Shown: positions 23,441-35,500 of the stretch, piece after piece
How positions within the stretch are numbered: the stretch's first letter is position 1
Layout: the number at the start of each line of letters is the position of its first letter
Source of the DNA: Rotaria sordida
Taxonomy: Eukaryota; Rotifera; Eurotatoria; Philodinida; Philodinidae
DNA length: 64,000 bases
Assembly (NCBI GenBank): GCA_905250125.1
Contig: CAJNOL010000191.1
Location: 124,702-188,701, forward strand
Reading direction: 5' to 3'
The notes under the pieces: model-generated
Database searches by the model: none
What the model was told of the DNA's origin: nothing
What the model saw: the letters and a program-made list of their open reading frames with translations, nothing else
Program-made: the position numbers and the translations under genes

Positions 23441-24820
23441 CATATGTGTTTACAATCAAGTAGACAAATTCAACTGCTTAAAAATTATATTGAAAACATT
23501 TTAATATTGAACGGTAGTATTCTAATGAATAGAGATCCAGGCAGATCTACTTTTCGCATGCCTAGCTTGCCGATGAAAGACTATGAGTCTGTTTAGTTTG
23601 TGTATCGTTTTACATATACTAATATGATGCTCATCGATGGATGAAAATAGGTTATCTTTGTAAGAAGGAAAAGAAGTCGTGTAAACCGAAATGACTTGAC
23701 TATATAACACATTTATTGATTTAACACGGTGCGGTATATATCTGTGAGACGAATAAATAAACTAAATAAATAAAGAGATAATAAATAATATACTCACAAT
23801 CTATTATTAGGTATGATTCTATACAGTCAAAATCATTAAAAAAAAGTTAATTTCACATCTTTGAGCAGTGAAGATATTCCAATGAATATCGTGATATCTA
23901 CATTGCCTGCTTAAGAAAAACGAAATTTTGTAATGAAAATTTAGAAAATATATCATAAATAGACTCAATAAGCTGTTTGAATTTCTGCTAACAAAAGTTT
24001 AGCAAGGATTCAGTCAATTGATTTATGTTATTTATGTATAATATCAAATATCATGTTGTTTTATTATTCAAATGTAATAATTAATTAAGTTTTTCTTTAT
24101 AAATAAACAATAATATCGTCAATCATTTTTTAAACTTCAATGTTAACAAACTTAATCATTATCATAAAAAAAGACATAAGAACTTTTAGTTAAAAACTAC
24201 TAATGAATTCTACAAATGTCAAGAGATTAATAATTTATATTCATTATTAAAACATTTCAAATTCAAGTCTTTAAATGACAGAAAATAACTGGATATTTTT
24301 TTAATTATTGATCAAGATACTATTCGACTGTCTGTTTGAACAATAAAAGTACTGAACTAATTTTTTTTTTAAATAACTACTAATACGTTGATTATAATTA
24401 TAAGTTTTGTACTATATAAAACTGTTGTTTTAGTTAATAGATGGAAAAATAATTCAATAACATATATGTTTGAAATAGATCTCGATCATAGTTGTAAAAT
24501 ATCGATGTAAAAATTTTTTATAATATAGTGGAGATATATTCTTCTGCCAACTAGCCAATCTTATGAGTAATCAAATACATAGTCAACATTGTTTTATTAA
24601 TAAAAATAAATTTGATCAGTATGTTTAGTATTCTCATCTGATTTTTTTTTGCCTTTTAATTCGATTCAGATAAGAAGAGAAAACATATGTCTGTTTGTAT
24701 TACTTGATGTTTCATCATATTTTATATTTTTTATTCTATTGTTTCTTTTATATCTTTGATTTGAAAGATTCGAAATAGATCACACATCTACATACTTCTC
24801 ATATATGTATCACTCAAGAG
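23441..24820. other. AT-rich interval, nothing supported
   Basis: No gene, RNA or repeat structure can be supported here. Confidence 0.35.
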
Positions 24821-25307
24821 TTTACGTCCAATTTCAGACTCGAACTCTTATCAATGGATCGAGAAGGTTCAATAGCATTTCAATTAATAAAACTATTAGT
24901 TGATCAATTAAGTTTGAATTCTAGAAGTTATGGACGATTTTGTATACAAAAACGTCCATAACTTAATAAGTTCAAACTTAATTGATCAACTGAAAGATTG
25001 TACTCATAAAAATACTATTGATCTCTCTCAGTTTATTAATAAGAATCCGAGCTCGACATTGATCTATAGACTGATTCAACTTTTAACATAAATTTCTCCT
25101 TCACTCCGAGATTGAATGAACATGATCTCAGATTGAACGCTAACATATATAAATCATCGTGAAATTGTTAGTTGAATATCATGTATCAATTTATTCTTTC
25201 AATAGATATGGCCTTTGAATTACAAATATGCAAATATTGATAATTCATCATCAACACAAAGTTTAGCTAATCTTAAAGATTCGAATATAAAAAAACAACA
25301 AACCTAA
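24821..25307 (+). pseudogene. Decayed coding tract interrupted by a palindrome
   Basis: The frame from 24821 (FTSNFRLELLSMDREGSIAF) runs into the palindrome at 24898. Coding-like sequence resumes beyond it in another frame (LIDQLKDCTHKNTIDLSQFI, ending at 25089-25091). A further piece follows an acceptor-like AG at 25209-25307 (NIDNSSSTQSLANLKDSN). This reads as three fragments of one old gene. Family unknown. Confidence 0.35.
24898..24991. repeat. 94-nt near-perfect palindrome
   Basis: The arms agttgatcaattaagtttga and its reverse complement, then aagttatggacg and cgtccataactt, surround a loop of about 14 nt centred near 24946. The longest mismatch is a small bulge on each side. RNA from it would form a stable hairpin. 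Confidence 0.8.
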
Positions 25308-26017
25308 TATTTAATCTATATACTAAAATAAGTAATCTTCAAAATATGATAATTATTTAAACCTTTCAGTAGTACTGATTTAAATTCATTAGGTAAATAT
25401 ATTCGTCTAATCAATTAAATGCAAATTCAAAAACGATCGATTATTCCATAGAATGATATTGTTGATTAGATAGCTGTTTTTTATTGCTTTAGAATAATGA
25501 ATACGTTAATACCATTGTGAATACTATATAGATAAATATAGTTTTTCATATGTCTGTACTTCCATAGAATAGAATTAGGTATTTTCTCTATGGAATTAGA
25601 AAAAATCTCAAGAACTCTTTTTTTTTAATTATAAATAAAAATTTGTGTCTATTCTATTTCATATTTTGATATACTCTTCATCGAATATATCGAATATTAG
25701 GAAAATATTCAAAATCTATGAGAATTATAAAATAATTTAAATAACATAACTTAACTAATCTCTTGTGGTAATCAATTAAATATTTGTGAATTCGAACTTC
25801 ATGAAATAGAACGTGATTACTAAACTAAAATTAAATTGTAAATTCAATTAATCGATGATTTCGTTGTTTTTTTTGTTTTTTATTGAAATTGACAATACAA
25901 CATTTGTTTTATTACTGATTTTCGATTGCAAAATAATCAATCAGAAATACATCATACAGCAATAAAACAAAGATCTGTTATTATTGAGAAAGAAAACTAT
26001 TTATATTGACATTAAAA
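25308..26017. other. Intergenic 3' flank of the Fe65-like gene
   Basis: AT-rich with T runs. No gene seen. Confidence 0.35.
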
Positions 26018-28349
26018 TCAAATCGATTGTTTATTCCCAAACCAGAATGATTCAACCAAACGTTTTATTTGTGAAGTATAATTCTAAAATCAAGCAAAAT
26101 AAATTAAAGAAAAACTTATTCTCAAAAAAAAAAAAATAACAAACTTTTGTTTGTTCAACTGATTGAACTGATTGTGGATGAGCATCAAGACATTTTTGAT
26201 AACGTAACTATTTAAAATAACATAAATAGAAAAGAAAATATAATCCAAAAAAAAAGAAAAATATTTTTTTGATTTACTTTACAAGCAGCTTCTATATTTT
26301 TACATAGTTGAATGCATGATGGTTGACAATAAAATACATGACATTTAAATGAATTATCTGCACAATGAATAATTATTCCACAAAAACTATAAATGAAAAA
26401 AAAATTATATTTATTAAATAAAGATTAAAATTAGTTTACCGAATATCGTGTCCAACACCAAGAAATGAAAGATAACGAATACGACAATCGAGTAACTGTT
26501 CTTTTGAATCCTATAAGAAAAAACAGAATAATGAAAAAAGTTTTTTTCTTTGAAAAATTCGACATACATCACCATCTGAACAAACAATAATTGATGTTGG
26601 TGAAATTTTAACTACAACTGAAATCCATTGATCATCTGGTACTGTCGTTGCTATTTTTTCGATTGCTGGTCGTAAAATATTCATTCCACCAGGCTGTTCA
26701 ACATATGTACAACCTAAATATTTACATGGTAAATTATTCTTTTGTTCTTCCATTGGTGTTGGAAATTGTGCTAAAATTGAAACAAAAAAAATTTAATTTT
26801 AATAAAAAAAAAAAAAAAACTCAATGTTCAAATCTTTACTATTTGTAATATCATTCTCAATTGAATCAGGAAATGATGTTGGTCTATATAAGATAATTTC
26901 AAAAAATTTTACATAATAAAATTTCTTTTGTTTTTTGAAATTTACCGTTTTTGGTTTAATATTCCATCATTTGAAATTTCTGTTGTATGATTTAATAAGC
27001 CACGTTCAATCATTAGATTTTTACATACATCACGTAATGTATTTGCAATTATTCTTGCCGATGTATTATCACAACGAAATACATGACATTTATAAATATT
27101 TGTTGTAAGATTTTTATCTTTTGCAACATAAGCAAAATCTCTAAAAAATCAAAATTTAAAAAAAGAAAGAAATTTTTATTTTTTTCAAACCTTGAATTTT
27201 CTCTTCCAACTCCCCAAACTCGAAGTGATGTTATTGATTGTTTATGTAATATAGTCATTTCAATAGGATCAATTAAAAGTATATTTGTATTATTAATATC
27301 CATATAAAGATCTTTACCATCACCCCAACGACTAATTGAATCATTAATTCCACGTGTTAATTCATAAATACAACGATTTACAGAATGACTAATTTTTTCC
27401 TTTGTTAAATCTTCTTCATTGATTATTGTCCAACCAAGTGAACGTACATAAAAACGATGTTGTTCAGAATTATCATTTAATGTCTAACAAAAAAAAAAAA
27501 AAAAATATTCATTGAGGAGAAAGAAATGTTGAAGATGTATTTTGTAAACAAAATAAATTTACTCGAATAGAATTATCTGATTCACTTTTATTTAAGAAGG
27601 AATTAATTTCAAAACATGTATCATTCGATGATGATGAAAGTGTTAATGATGGAGAATTTATCATTGATTGTGGTCGATCACGTGTTACAGTACCAGTAAA
27701 TTTATGCCAATAATAAACACCTTGTTCATCTAAAAACAAAAAAAAAGTTTTTTTTTTTTTATTATATTAAAACTTGATAGAATTATAAATTCTTACCTTC
27801 AAAACGTTCCCAACCTAATGGAAGGTTTATATCATCATCCATCTAAAATAAAACTTTGATTTATATAAAATAAAAGAAATAAATACGAACTGTTATTGTT
27901 CGTTCTATAGATATTTGTATTCCGCTATCTGTTGATTCAGTTGGTGATGAAATATTTTCCGAAAGAACAGGATTTCTATAAATAAGAAAAAAAATTAATA
28001 TTTAACGAAGAAGAAAAAAAAAAAGAATAATTATTTCTTACGAATTAAAATGATATCCATTTGTCATACTAACTAAAAAAACAAATGAAAAGAAAATATA
28101 ATTGATTAATAAAATCAAAAAAAAAAAAAAAACAAAAGAAACAAAGCTAAATGAATTTTTTTTTGTTTTTATTTAATAAGACAATTAGACTTTACCATAA
28201 TTTTCAAATAAAGGATTTTCAAATGTAATCCAATAATTTGTCTTTCGAATATCTTTCCAATAGTTTAAATGATGATTATATTTTAAACGATAATTATTCA
28301 ATGATTTTTCTAATCCATGATTAGTTTTTATATGCATATCTCTGATCAT
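26018..28349 (-). CDS. Fe65/APBB-family adaptor with WW and two PTB domains
   Basis: Thirteen exons, 28349-28196, 28072-28042, 27975-27891, 27842-27797, 27729-27563, 27483-27191, 27140-26946, 26883-26840, 26770-26568, 26510-26440, 26386-26278, 26207-26145 and 26083-26018, join in frame to 508 residues. The WW domain is at about 97-125 (LPLGWERFE, then YYWHKFTGTVTRDRP). The first PTB domain is at about 160-310 (FYVRSLGWTIINEEDL, LRVWGVGRENSRDFAYVAKD, YKCHVFRC) and the second at about 339-470 (KYLGCTYVEQPGGMNIL, SFKCHVFYCQPS). LRYQKCLDA and a short tail follow, as in vertebrate APBB1-3. Fe65 proteins bind the APP cytoplasmic tail through PTB2 and link it to nuclear and cytoskeletal partners. 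Invertebrates usually have one such gene, so a numbered symbol is not given. It is shorter than human APBB1 because the acidic N-terminus is missing. Confidence 0.93.
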
Positions 28350-28660
28350 GATCTGTTATTTGTTACACAGATCAATGTTTTTTTTTCTTTTTATTCCGCT
28401 CAGGAAATAGTAGATGAAAACGGCTAATAATCATCGACTGTTCTTTTCTCTCTTTCCCTAACTATAAAAAAAAAAGGGAAATCGGAGCAAACAATCTTTT
28501 CTCTTTCGCTCTTTTTTTTCTCTCTATACATAACAACAATTTACGATTATTAAGAAGTCAGTATCTTTCATTGTATATTCGTCAAGCTCAAGAGTTCAAA
28601 TTAGCATACGAGTAATAGAAACACAGAGAGAGAAAAAGAAAACTAAATATAATATAAATA

Positions 28661-28698
<38 letters not shown>

Positions 28699-29569
28699 AT
28701 CGACTTTTTTTTTCTCTGCTGATCTCAAGTAAATTTGCATAAAAAGACGAAAGCAATGATGCGAGATTGGCTGAAGGTTGATTGAAAAATCTAGGCGTCT
28801 TTCCCGAGAATAGTAATAATCAGTTATAAGAAAAAAAAACATTATTTGATTAGAACATAGAAAACAACAACATCAATATTAGAAACTAACTAACTAATCA
28901 AGTGCTCTTCTTCGAAGATGCTCCAACAACGGCGAGTTCTCTTTTTTTTTTTTTTCTCTCAATATGCAGATCATCGAAAGAGAAGAATAAATTTGATCAA
29001 GTTTTTTTCTTCTTCTTCTTCTTCTCTCTTGTGTATGTCTACAAATGCACTTTATTATTCCTTAGAGATTTTTTCATCACTACTCATCATTATCAATCTT
29101 TGGTTTAAGAATATACATGCAATCAATGCGATATGATTTTAAATTCTAATGTAAACAAAAGAAAAAAAAAAAACCTAACTTCTCTTACTTTTTTTGATCG
29201 ATACATAGTTGTGATTTAAATTTAACCAACGAATATTTTTAGATCTAAATGATGGTGCTACATACAATGTACATAAATAAATGGAATATAGCGCTAAGAA
29301 ATAGTGAAGACGTTTTTTCCAAAATATATGAAAAATGAAAATAATTTTCTTTAATTTTAAATCTTTTTTTATATTTAATTTTATAACTTCGAAAAATTTT
29401 GTATTATATTTCTTTGAAATAGATAAAATTTTTGAATAGATTATAAAAAGAATTACACAACTATATTGTGAAGATTTATTTCAGCAAACAATGAATATGT
29501 GTTTTTTTTTTCAATTTGATTATCTTTAGATTTTCTTCTTTATTCTTTTGTATAATATCGACTAGGCAA
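28350..29569. promoter_or_regulatory. Divergent promoter region between Fe65-like and RAD17 genes
   Basis: A 1.2-kb interval with a (ta)n tract (about 28660-28693) and ct/tc-rich runs (28930-29030). Short open frames over the T-rich runs are not coding. Acceptor-like AG sites precede both start codons: ataacag 3 nt before the Fe65 ATG, and cgactag 4 nt before the RAD17 ATG. Confidence 0.4.
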
Positions 29570-32500
29570 ATGTCTCGTCGTATACCTTCATTTTCGGATC
29601 TTAATATCCGATCTGAACAGCCAATAAAACGTTTTAAAACATCTGAAATTTCTATTGATTCTTCATCTTATCGTAATATATTTGAACAATTTAATGATGT
29701 TCCACCATCACCAACATTAATAATAAATACAGAAATAAAAATTCCAAAAACTTTTATATCAAAATTATCATCACAACAATCTTCATCAACATCATCAACA
29801 ATAGCACGTTCAATAATGTCAAAAAAATTTAATCAACAAAATGATGAACTTTGGACAATGTTATTTCAACCTAAAAAACGTCATGATCTTATTCTTCATC
29901 CAAGAAAAATTAAAGAACTTGAAGATATACTTCAAAGATCATGTGAAATTGTTAAAACAAATAAAGTAAATGATCATTGATTATTATTTTCTATTGAATA
30001 AAAGAAAAAGATTCGTTTTTCTTTTTATTATCCAGCGACCATCTAAATTAATACTTATTTCTGGTCCATCTGGTTCTGGAAAATCAACATGTCTACGAAT
30101 ACTAGCTGCTTCATTGAATATTAATATTGTTGAATGGGAAACTCGAACAACAACAGCTTTAACAAGTACTGTTTTAGATGAACAACGAGGTTAGTTCTTC
30201 TATAATATCACATCATAATTATAAAGTTTAATTCATTGTACACAAATTTCAAATCAGATCTGCCTTACAAAATGCTGATTCTTGTATCATCAGATACATA
30301 ATTAAATTCTGAACAAAATGGAAAATGTGTTCATTTTAACAGTTGAAACATGTAGGCTACTTTGAATCAATCGAAAATCGTAGTTCAGATTTGTTCGGAA
30401 CCAGCTTTTTGTTCGATATTTCAACGTTTTCTATTTCGAAAGTTTTTCTTAAGTTTCAGCAGATTCGTTTCTAAGAATTCTCTATAATTTTCTTGCTTTT
30501 TTTTTCATTTTAACATTTGTATGAAGGATTAGATTGTTGATCTCGCTAACTTTGCTTTGAAGTGAAAAGTCGATTTGAAAAAAATAATGTAGACAGTTTT
30601 GTAGAGAATTAAATTTTCTATTTACTAGTATAAAAACTAAAATTTAAATTAATTTTTAAATACTTCAAAGATAGAAAATACAATTGGTACATTTATTATG
30701 GAGCATCCATTATTGTTTTTTTCTCTCGAGGAAATATTTTTTCATTTTGGTGGCAGATTCTACACATCTGCCGAACCGATCTTCACCATTCGGAAAATAT
30801 TTTATACATTATACCATTTTTCTTAGATAAAATTTGTTGGGAACAAGTTTGCTTGATTGTATCAAAATAATCAAACAGTCTTATTTCAAGAGCTATTAGT
30901 TTTATTTTCTTCTATTCGTCTACATTGTTTTATTACTTGAGCTAAACTTATATCAGAAATGTTTTGGTAAAGATCATATTTAGATTTGGATCGGCGTTCG
31001 AAAAGAAAAGTCAAGTTTGTCTGAAAAAACTGACGAGGGAACTGGCCACTTCCGATTCAACGATTTTTTTTTGTCTATAAATACTACATAGGATTCTAAA
31101 AGGATTTAAGTTCCTATTGATATTTGAGTAAGCTATCGAATTTTTATCATGTCCATTTTCTAGAGACACTAGGTTTCGAGAGAACTCAATTAGACGAACG
31201 TCCATAAAAAATTCAAAAGTTTTAAACAAAGTTTCTTTGAGATATGAAACTTTTAAGATATAGATCTGCATCCATAGAAAGTCTATACAACATGCATTTT
31301 TTGAAAGCTTCATATCTTGAAGAGACTTTGTTCAAAGCTTATGAATTGTTTTTATGAAACCTAGTCTCTAGTTGAGTTCTCTATATGTGCAAAGTTTCAG
31401 ATCAAAATTCGAATATACGAGGCTTCTGAAAATTTGGTGCTGCTAGAAAATAGACATATTAAAATTTTTTTAGCTTAATCAAATACGAATAGGAGCCTAA
31501 ATATTTTTAGGATTTCTATTAGAACACTATGTAGTATCTATAAGCAAAAAAAAAATCATTGAAATCGGAAGGGGACAGCTGATGAGATTTTCTTCTGAGT
31601 AAGAAAATTCAAGCTTTGAAATTTAGCAATCAGTTGAGGTGTAAATGACTCTTTATAATGAATGTTTTATGAATTCATTCTCATTAACCAATTAATAATG
31701 ATCCAACAAACTGGTCGGACCGAACCAGTTCTTTTCAAAAGAGTTGAACTGTCCAGTTTCTTTGACGACTAGAACAGTTACTCAATAGAATTACTGCATT
31801 ACCATTGTCAATAGACATAGCTCATATGAAAAGAACTAGTCATTTGGTACAGTTCTCGAAAAAGAATCGGTTCATAGAATTGTGAATTATCATAGATCTA
31901 TTCGTAACTTTGCTCGAGTGCTTTCCTGTTTTGTTTTCGTAAGATATAAATGAATTCTTTTCAATTTCAACAAATTTATTCTCTCAAAAATAGTATAATA
32001 ATTAATAAACTTTTCAGTTATTTACATGATTAAATAACTCAAAATATTTTTTTTATTAGAATGCCTTGAATAAATATAATTAAATCTTCTTTTCAGTTCA
32101 TATATTAGAATTAGAAATCTTTGTTTTTTTGTATCTCTAAACGTCTTTTTTTTCAATTGAAATTCAGATGATCGTCAATGGATTGAATCTCAAAAACGTT
32201 CATTTCGTACTTTTGTATTTCAATCAACTCGTTATTTATCATCATCAACAAGTAATTCTAGTAATGGTTTAATATTTGAAAATGATAATGAACAATCAAT
32301 TAAATCACAATCATCATCATCATCATCAACTAAACAATTAGTATTAATTGAAGTAAGTTAATACATTTATTAATTGAATAAAACAAAAAGCAAAAAAAAA
32401 TAAATTCAAACTACATATTGATTATAGCTTATAAAAAAAAAGAATAGACAAGAAAGGAAGAAATTAGAAATAGAAAAAAATATATTTGTTCTTAAAATAA

Positions 32501-35500
32501 ATATTCTTATTAAGCATTTGATCAAGCAGTGCTTGCAGTTTTTGATTTAAAACCCATATTTGATATTGATACTGGTAAAGCAGGCATTGGTTCTTTTCGT
32601 ACAACTCGAACAATTGCTATTATAATAACACCTAGAACAATACCAATAAGTAAACCAACAAGAATAGCTGTTGCTTGTGAACCACTTGTATATTTTTCAG
32701 TATAAACTACTTTTCCAACTTTATGAGTTGACATATATTGTGTTGAAGATTTTAATGAACCAGATTCTGCTCGTACTGGTGCAGTAGAATTATCTTGTAA
32801 TATTAAATCAAATTGAAAATTTCCACTATCAATAGCTTGTCTTAACGTATCAGTTGCTGTTGCAGCTGTTGGTTCACTATCATCAAAACCTGATTGTGTG
32901 CCTGGTTTTAGTGTTCGACCAAGAACAGTAAAAAAAACTTGTACACTATTATCGGCAGTTTCATGATCAATTTCTACATCAGATATACGTGAAAATTTAA
33001 TTTGCATTATACGTGCTAAATTCATATGTGTTCGCATGTTTAATTGACGTCTACTTATTTTATTACCATCAATAAGACCTTCTTTAATTGTACATGTAAA
33101 AACAAGATGTAAATATTCATAATTAAGTGCACGATAACATAAACTTATATCAAAATCAAATTGATCTCTATCATGAGACATTTCATAAAATTCATATTCA
33201 ACATCTTCAGTAATAATACTTAATGGTGATGGATTGGATGGATCTCGAAATCGATACATTCTTAAATATAAACTTACTGGATAATCAAATTGTTTTGGTC
33301 GATCAGGTGGTGCCAAAGCCATTGGTGAACGCATTGACCAGCCATATTCAACATTGGTTGCTGCCCATGTTTCACCTGTTGTCATACCAGTATCTGGCTC
33401 AACCATAGCAGGAAATCGATCTACTGATGTTGTTAATATTGTACATCTAATAGTATTGCCACGACAAACTAAAAATGACGAAGAAAAGAATATTTTGAAA
33501 AAAAAAACCGTTCTGTTTTTCTTTTTCTTACGTCGAAATCCATTAAATTCCCAAGCATTTTCAGGTGGATTAAATATTATGCGAGCTTCATGTTTAACAA
33601 AAAATCGTATTGGATCACTAATAGGACTAACATCAGGAATGTCTACACCACTATTAATTTTACATGAACCAACACGAAGATCCATAATATAAGTTAAATT
33701 ATTTGTATAATCATGAATAACGGATTGAAAATCTTCTGCACCAGGTGGCATGAAATCATAACGTAAACGTCTTGAACCACTTTCACGACCTTGATCATAA
33801 CGTAAATGAAATCGTTCCCATCGTGGTGCACGTGATGTTGAAGTTTCAACACGAACACTAAAATGATTTGGCCAAATGACACCAGCATCTTTAAGTGATA
33901 TTAAAGTTTGACCTGGACCACTAGCACAAAAAACACCTTTTGGTGGTGATAATGCATCAGCTGTTTCCATAATACCTGGTCGAAATGCAAGAACATTATA
34001 TATTTCATCAACTTCAGCTATTTGTGTGCCATTTGGAAAGACATATGAACCACTAATCATTGCTTGAATAGGAATAGCAAATTTAGCATCAGTTACACCT
34101 GGCATAGCAACTCCATCTTGAGCAAATGTCCATATACGTCGTACTGTTCGATAATCTGTTTTATTGACATAACAACTTTGCCATTTATGAACTGGAATTC
34201 CACGTACTGTATCTGTACCAAGATATACTGGTGTAACTCGTCGACTTTGATCATCACTTGAAAATAAAAGAAATTCATTCAGTGGACGAATATGCCATGC
34301 ACCATTTGGTAATCTTATTGCCGATGCACCATCTAATATAAAAAAAAAAAACTACTATAAAAAAAGAATCGTTAAAAATTTAATATAAATATACCCATAT
34401 CATTTTCTGTTGGAATATCCGTTACAACACAATATTGTCCTTGATAATAAGTTGATTTCTTATTAGGACCATAGTAAAAATATTCAGCATCAATAAAGCC
34501 ATTTTTATTTTTAACTATAATTAATTTATTAGCATCGTAATCATAAAGATATTCAAGCATAGTCATTTCACTAGGTAATGTTATATTTATAATATGCTTA
34601 ATTTCGACACGTTCTAGAGCAAATTCAGCTTTATTTGGAAATCTAGGCATTGGTGGTGCAGGTAATGATGAAGGTGTAGGTGGTGGATTAATTGTACATA
34701 AATTTGGGTCACCATTCCAATCAGTAGGTGGTGTTGGATCTTGTGCTTGATATTTAGCGATAAATAATAGCAAAAGAAAAACAACTCCCTTTAATCGATG
34801 CATTGTTAGTTTGCTTAAAAGAAAAAATAAAAATGATATGAAACTGTAACTTGTTTAGCTGTAAAATAGAAAACTGATAAGATAAAAAAACAAAAAACTT
34901 CTAGATACACAAAAAAAAAAACGAAGATATAGTTTGCCAAGTAGTTATGTGTTGTTGTTTAAAGATAAGACAAAAGAATAAATATAACTTAAGAATTTAG
35001 TATTTTTTTCTGCTTATATGATGTTTATTTTAGGATTTACCAAATGGTTTCTATTCAGATGTAACATCATTTCATTCTATTTTAAGGTGAATTGCATGAT
35101 AAAATTAGAAACAAAAAAAAAAATAACAAACTAAATAAACAATTTCTTTTTTTCTTTTTTTTTTTTTGTTTTATATAGAGAATTAAAACGTATAGCATAT
35201 CATCCAATTGTATTTATAATAACTGATAATAGTTCATTATCAACATTTAATAATCCTAATGTATTATTTTCATTATCAGTTGTTGATGAATTTAAAATTG
35301 AACAGATCAGGTTAGATTTAGATTAAAAGAAGAGAAAAAAAAAACGAGAATTTCTTTTTATTTTGCATATAGTTTTAATCCAATTGCACCAACTTATATG
35401 AAAAAAGCTCTTCAATTAATTATTCAGCAAGCATCTTTATTAGTAAATTTGTATATAAAATAAATTATCAATCTCGTTTTGTTTTTTTTTTTTTTTTTTT

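Noticed and set aside
20000..26000. CRISPR array, operon or phage-like content
   Set aside because: The window is eukaryotic with spliced genes; no regularly spaced direct repeats are present.
28902..29136. Two overlapping plus-strand open frames
   Set aside because: Driven by T and tct runs in the Fe65/RAD17 intergenic region; both are Phe/Ser homopolymers.
29516..29569. Upstream ATG as the RAD17 start
   Set aside because: The added residues are hydrophobic and read through an AG acceptor-like site just before the better-placed ATG at 29570.
33223..33692. Plus-strand open frames of 61 and 112 codons
   Set aside because: They are antisense shadows of the nested membrane-protein exons, whose own frame has signal peptide, sequons and a transmembrane helix.
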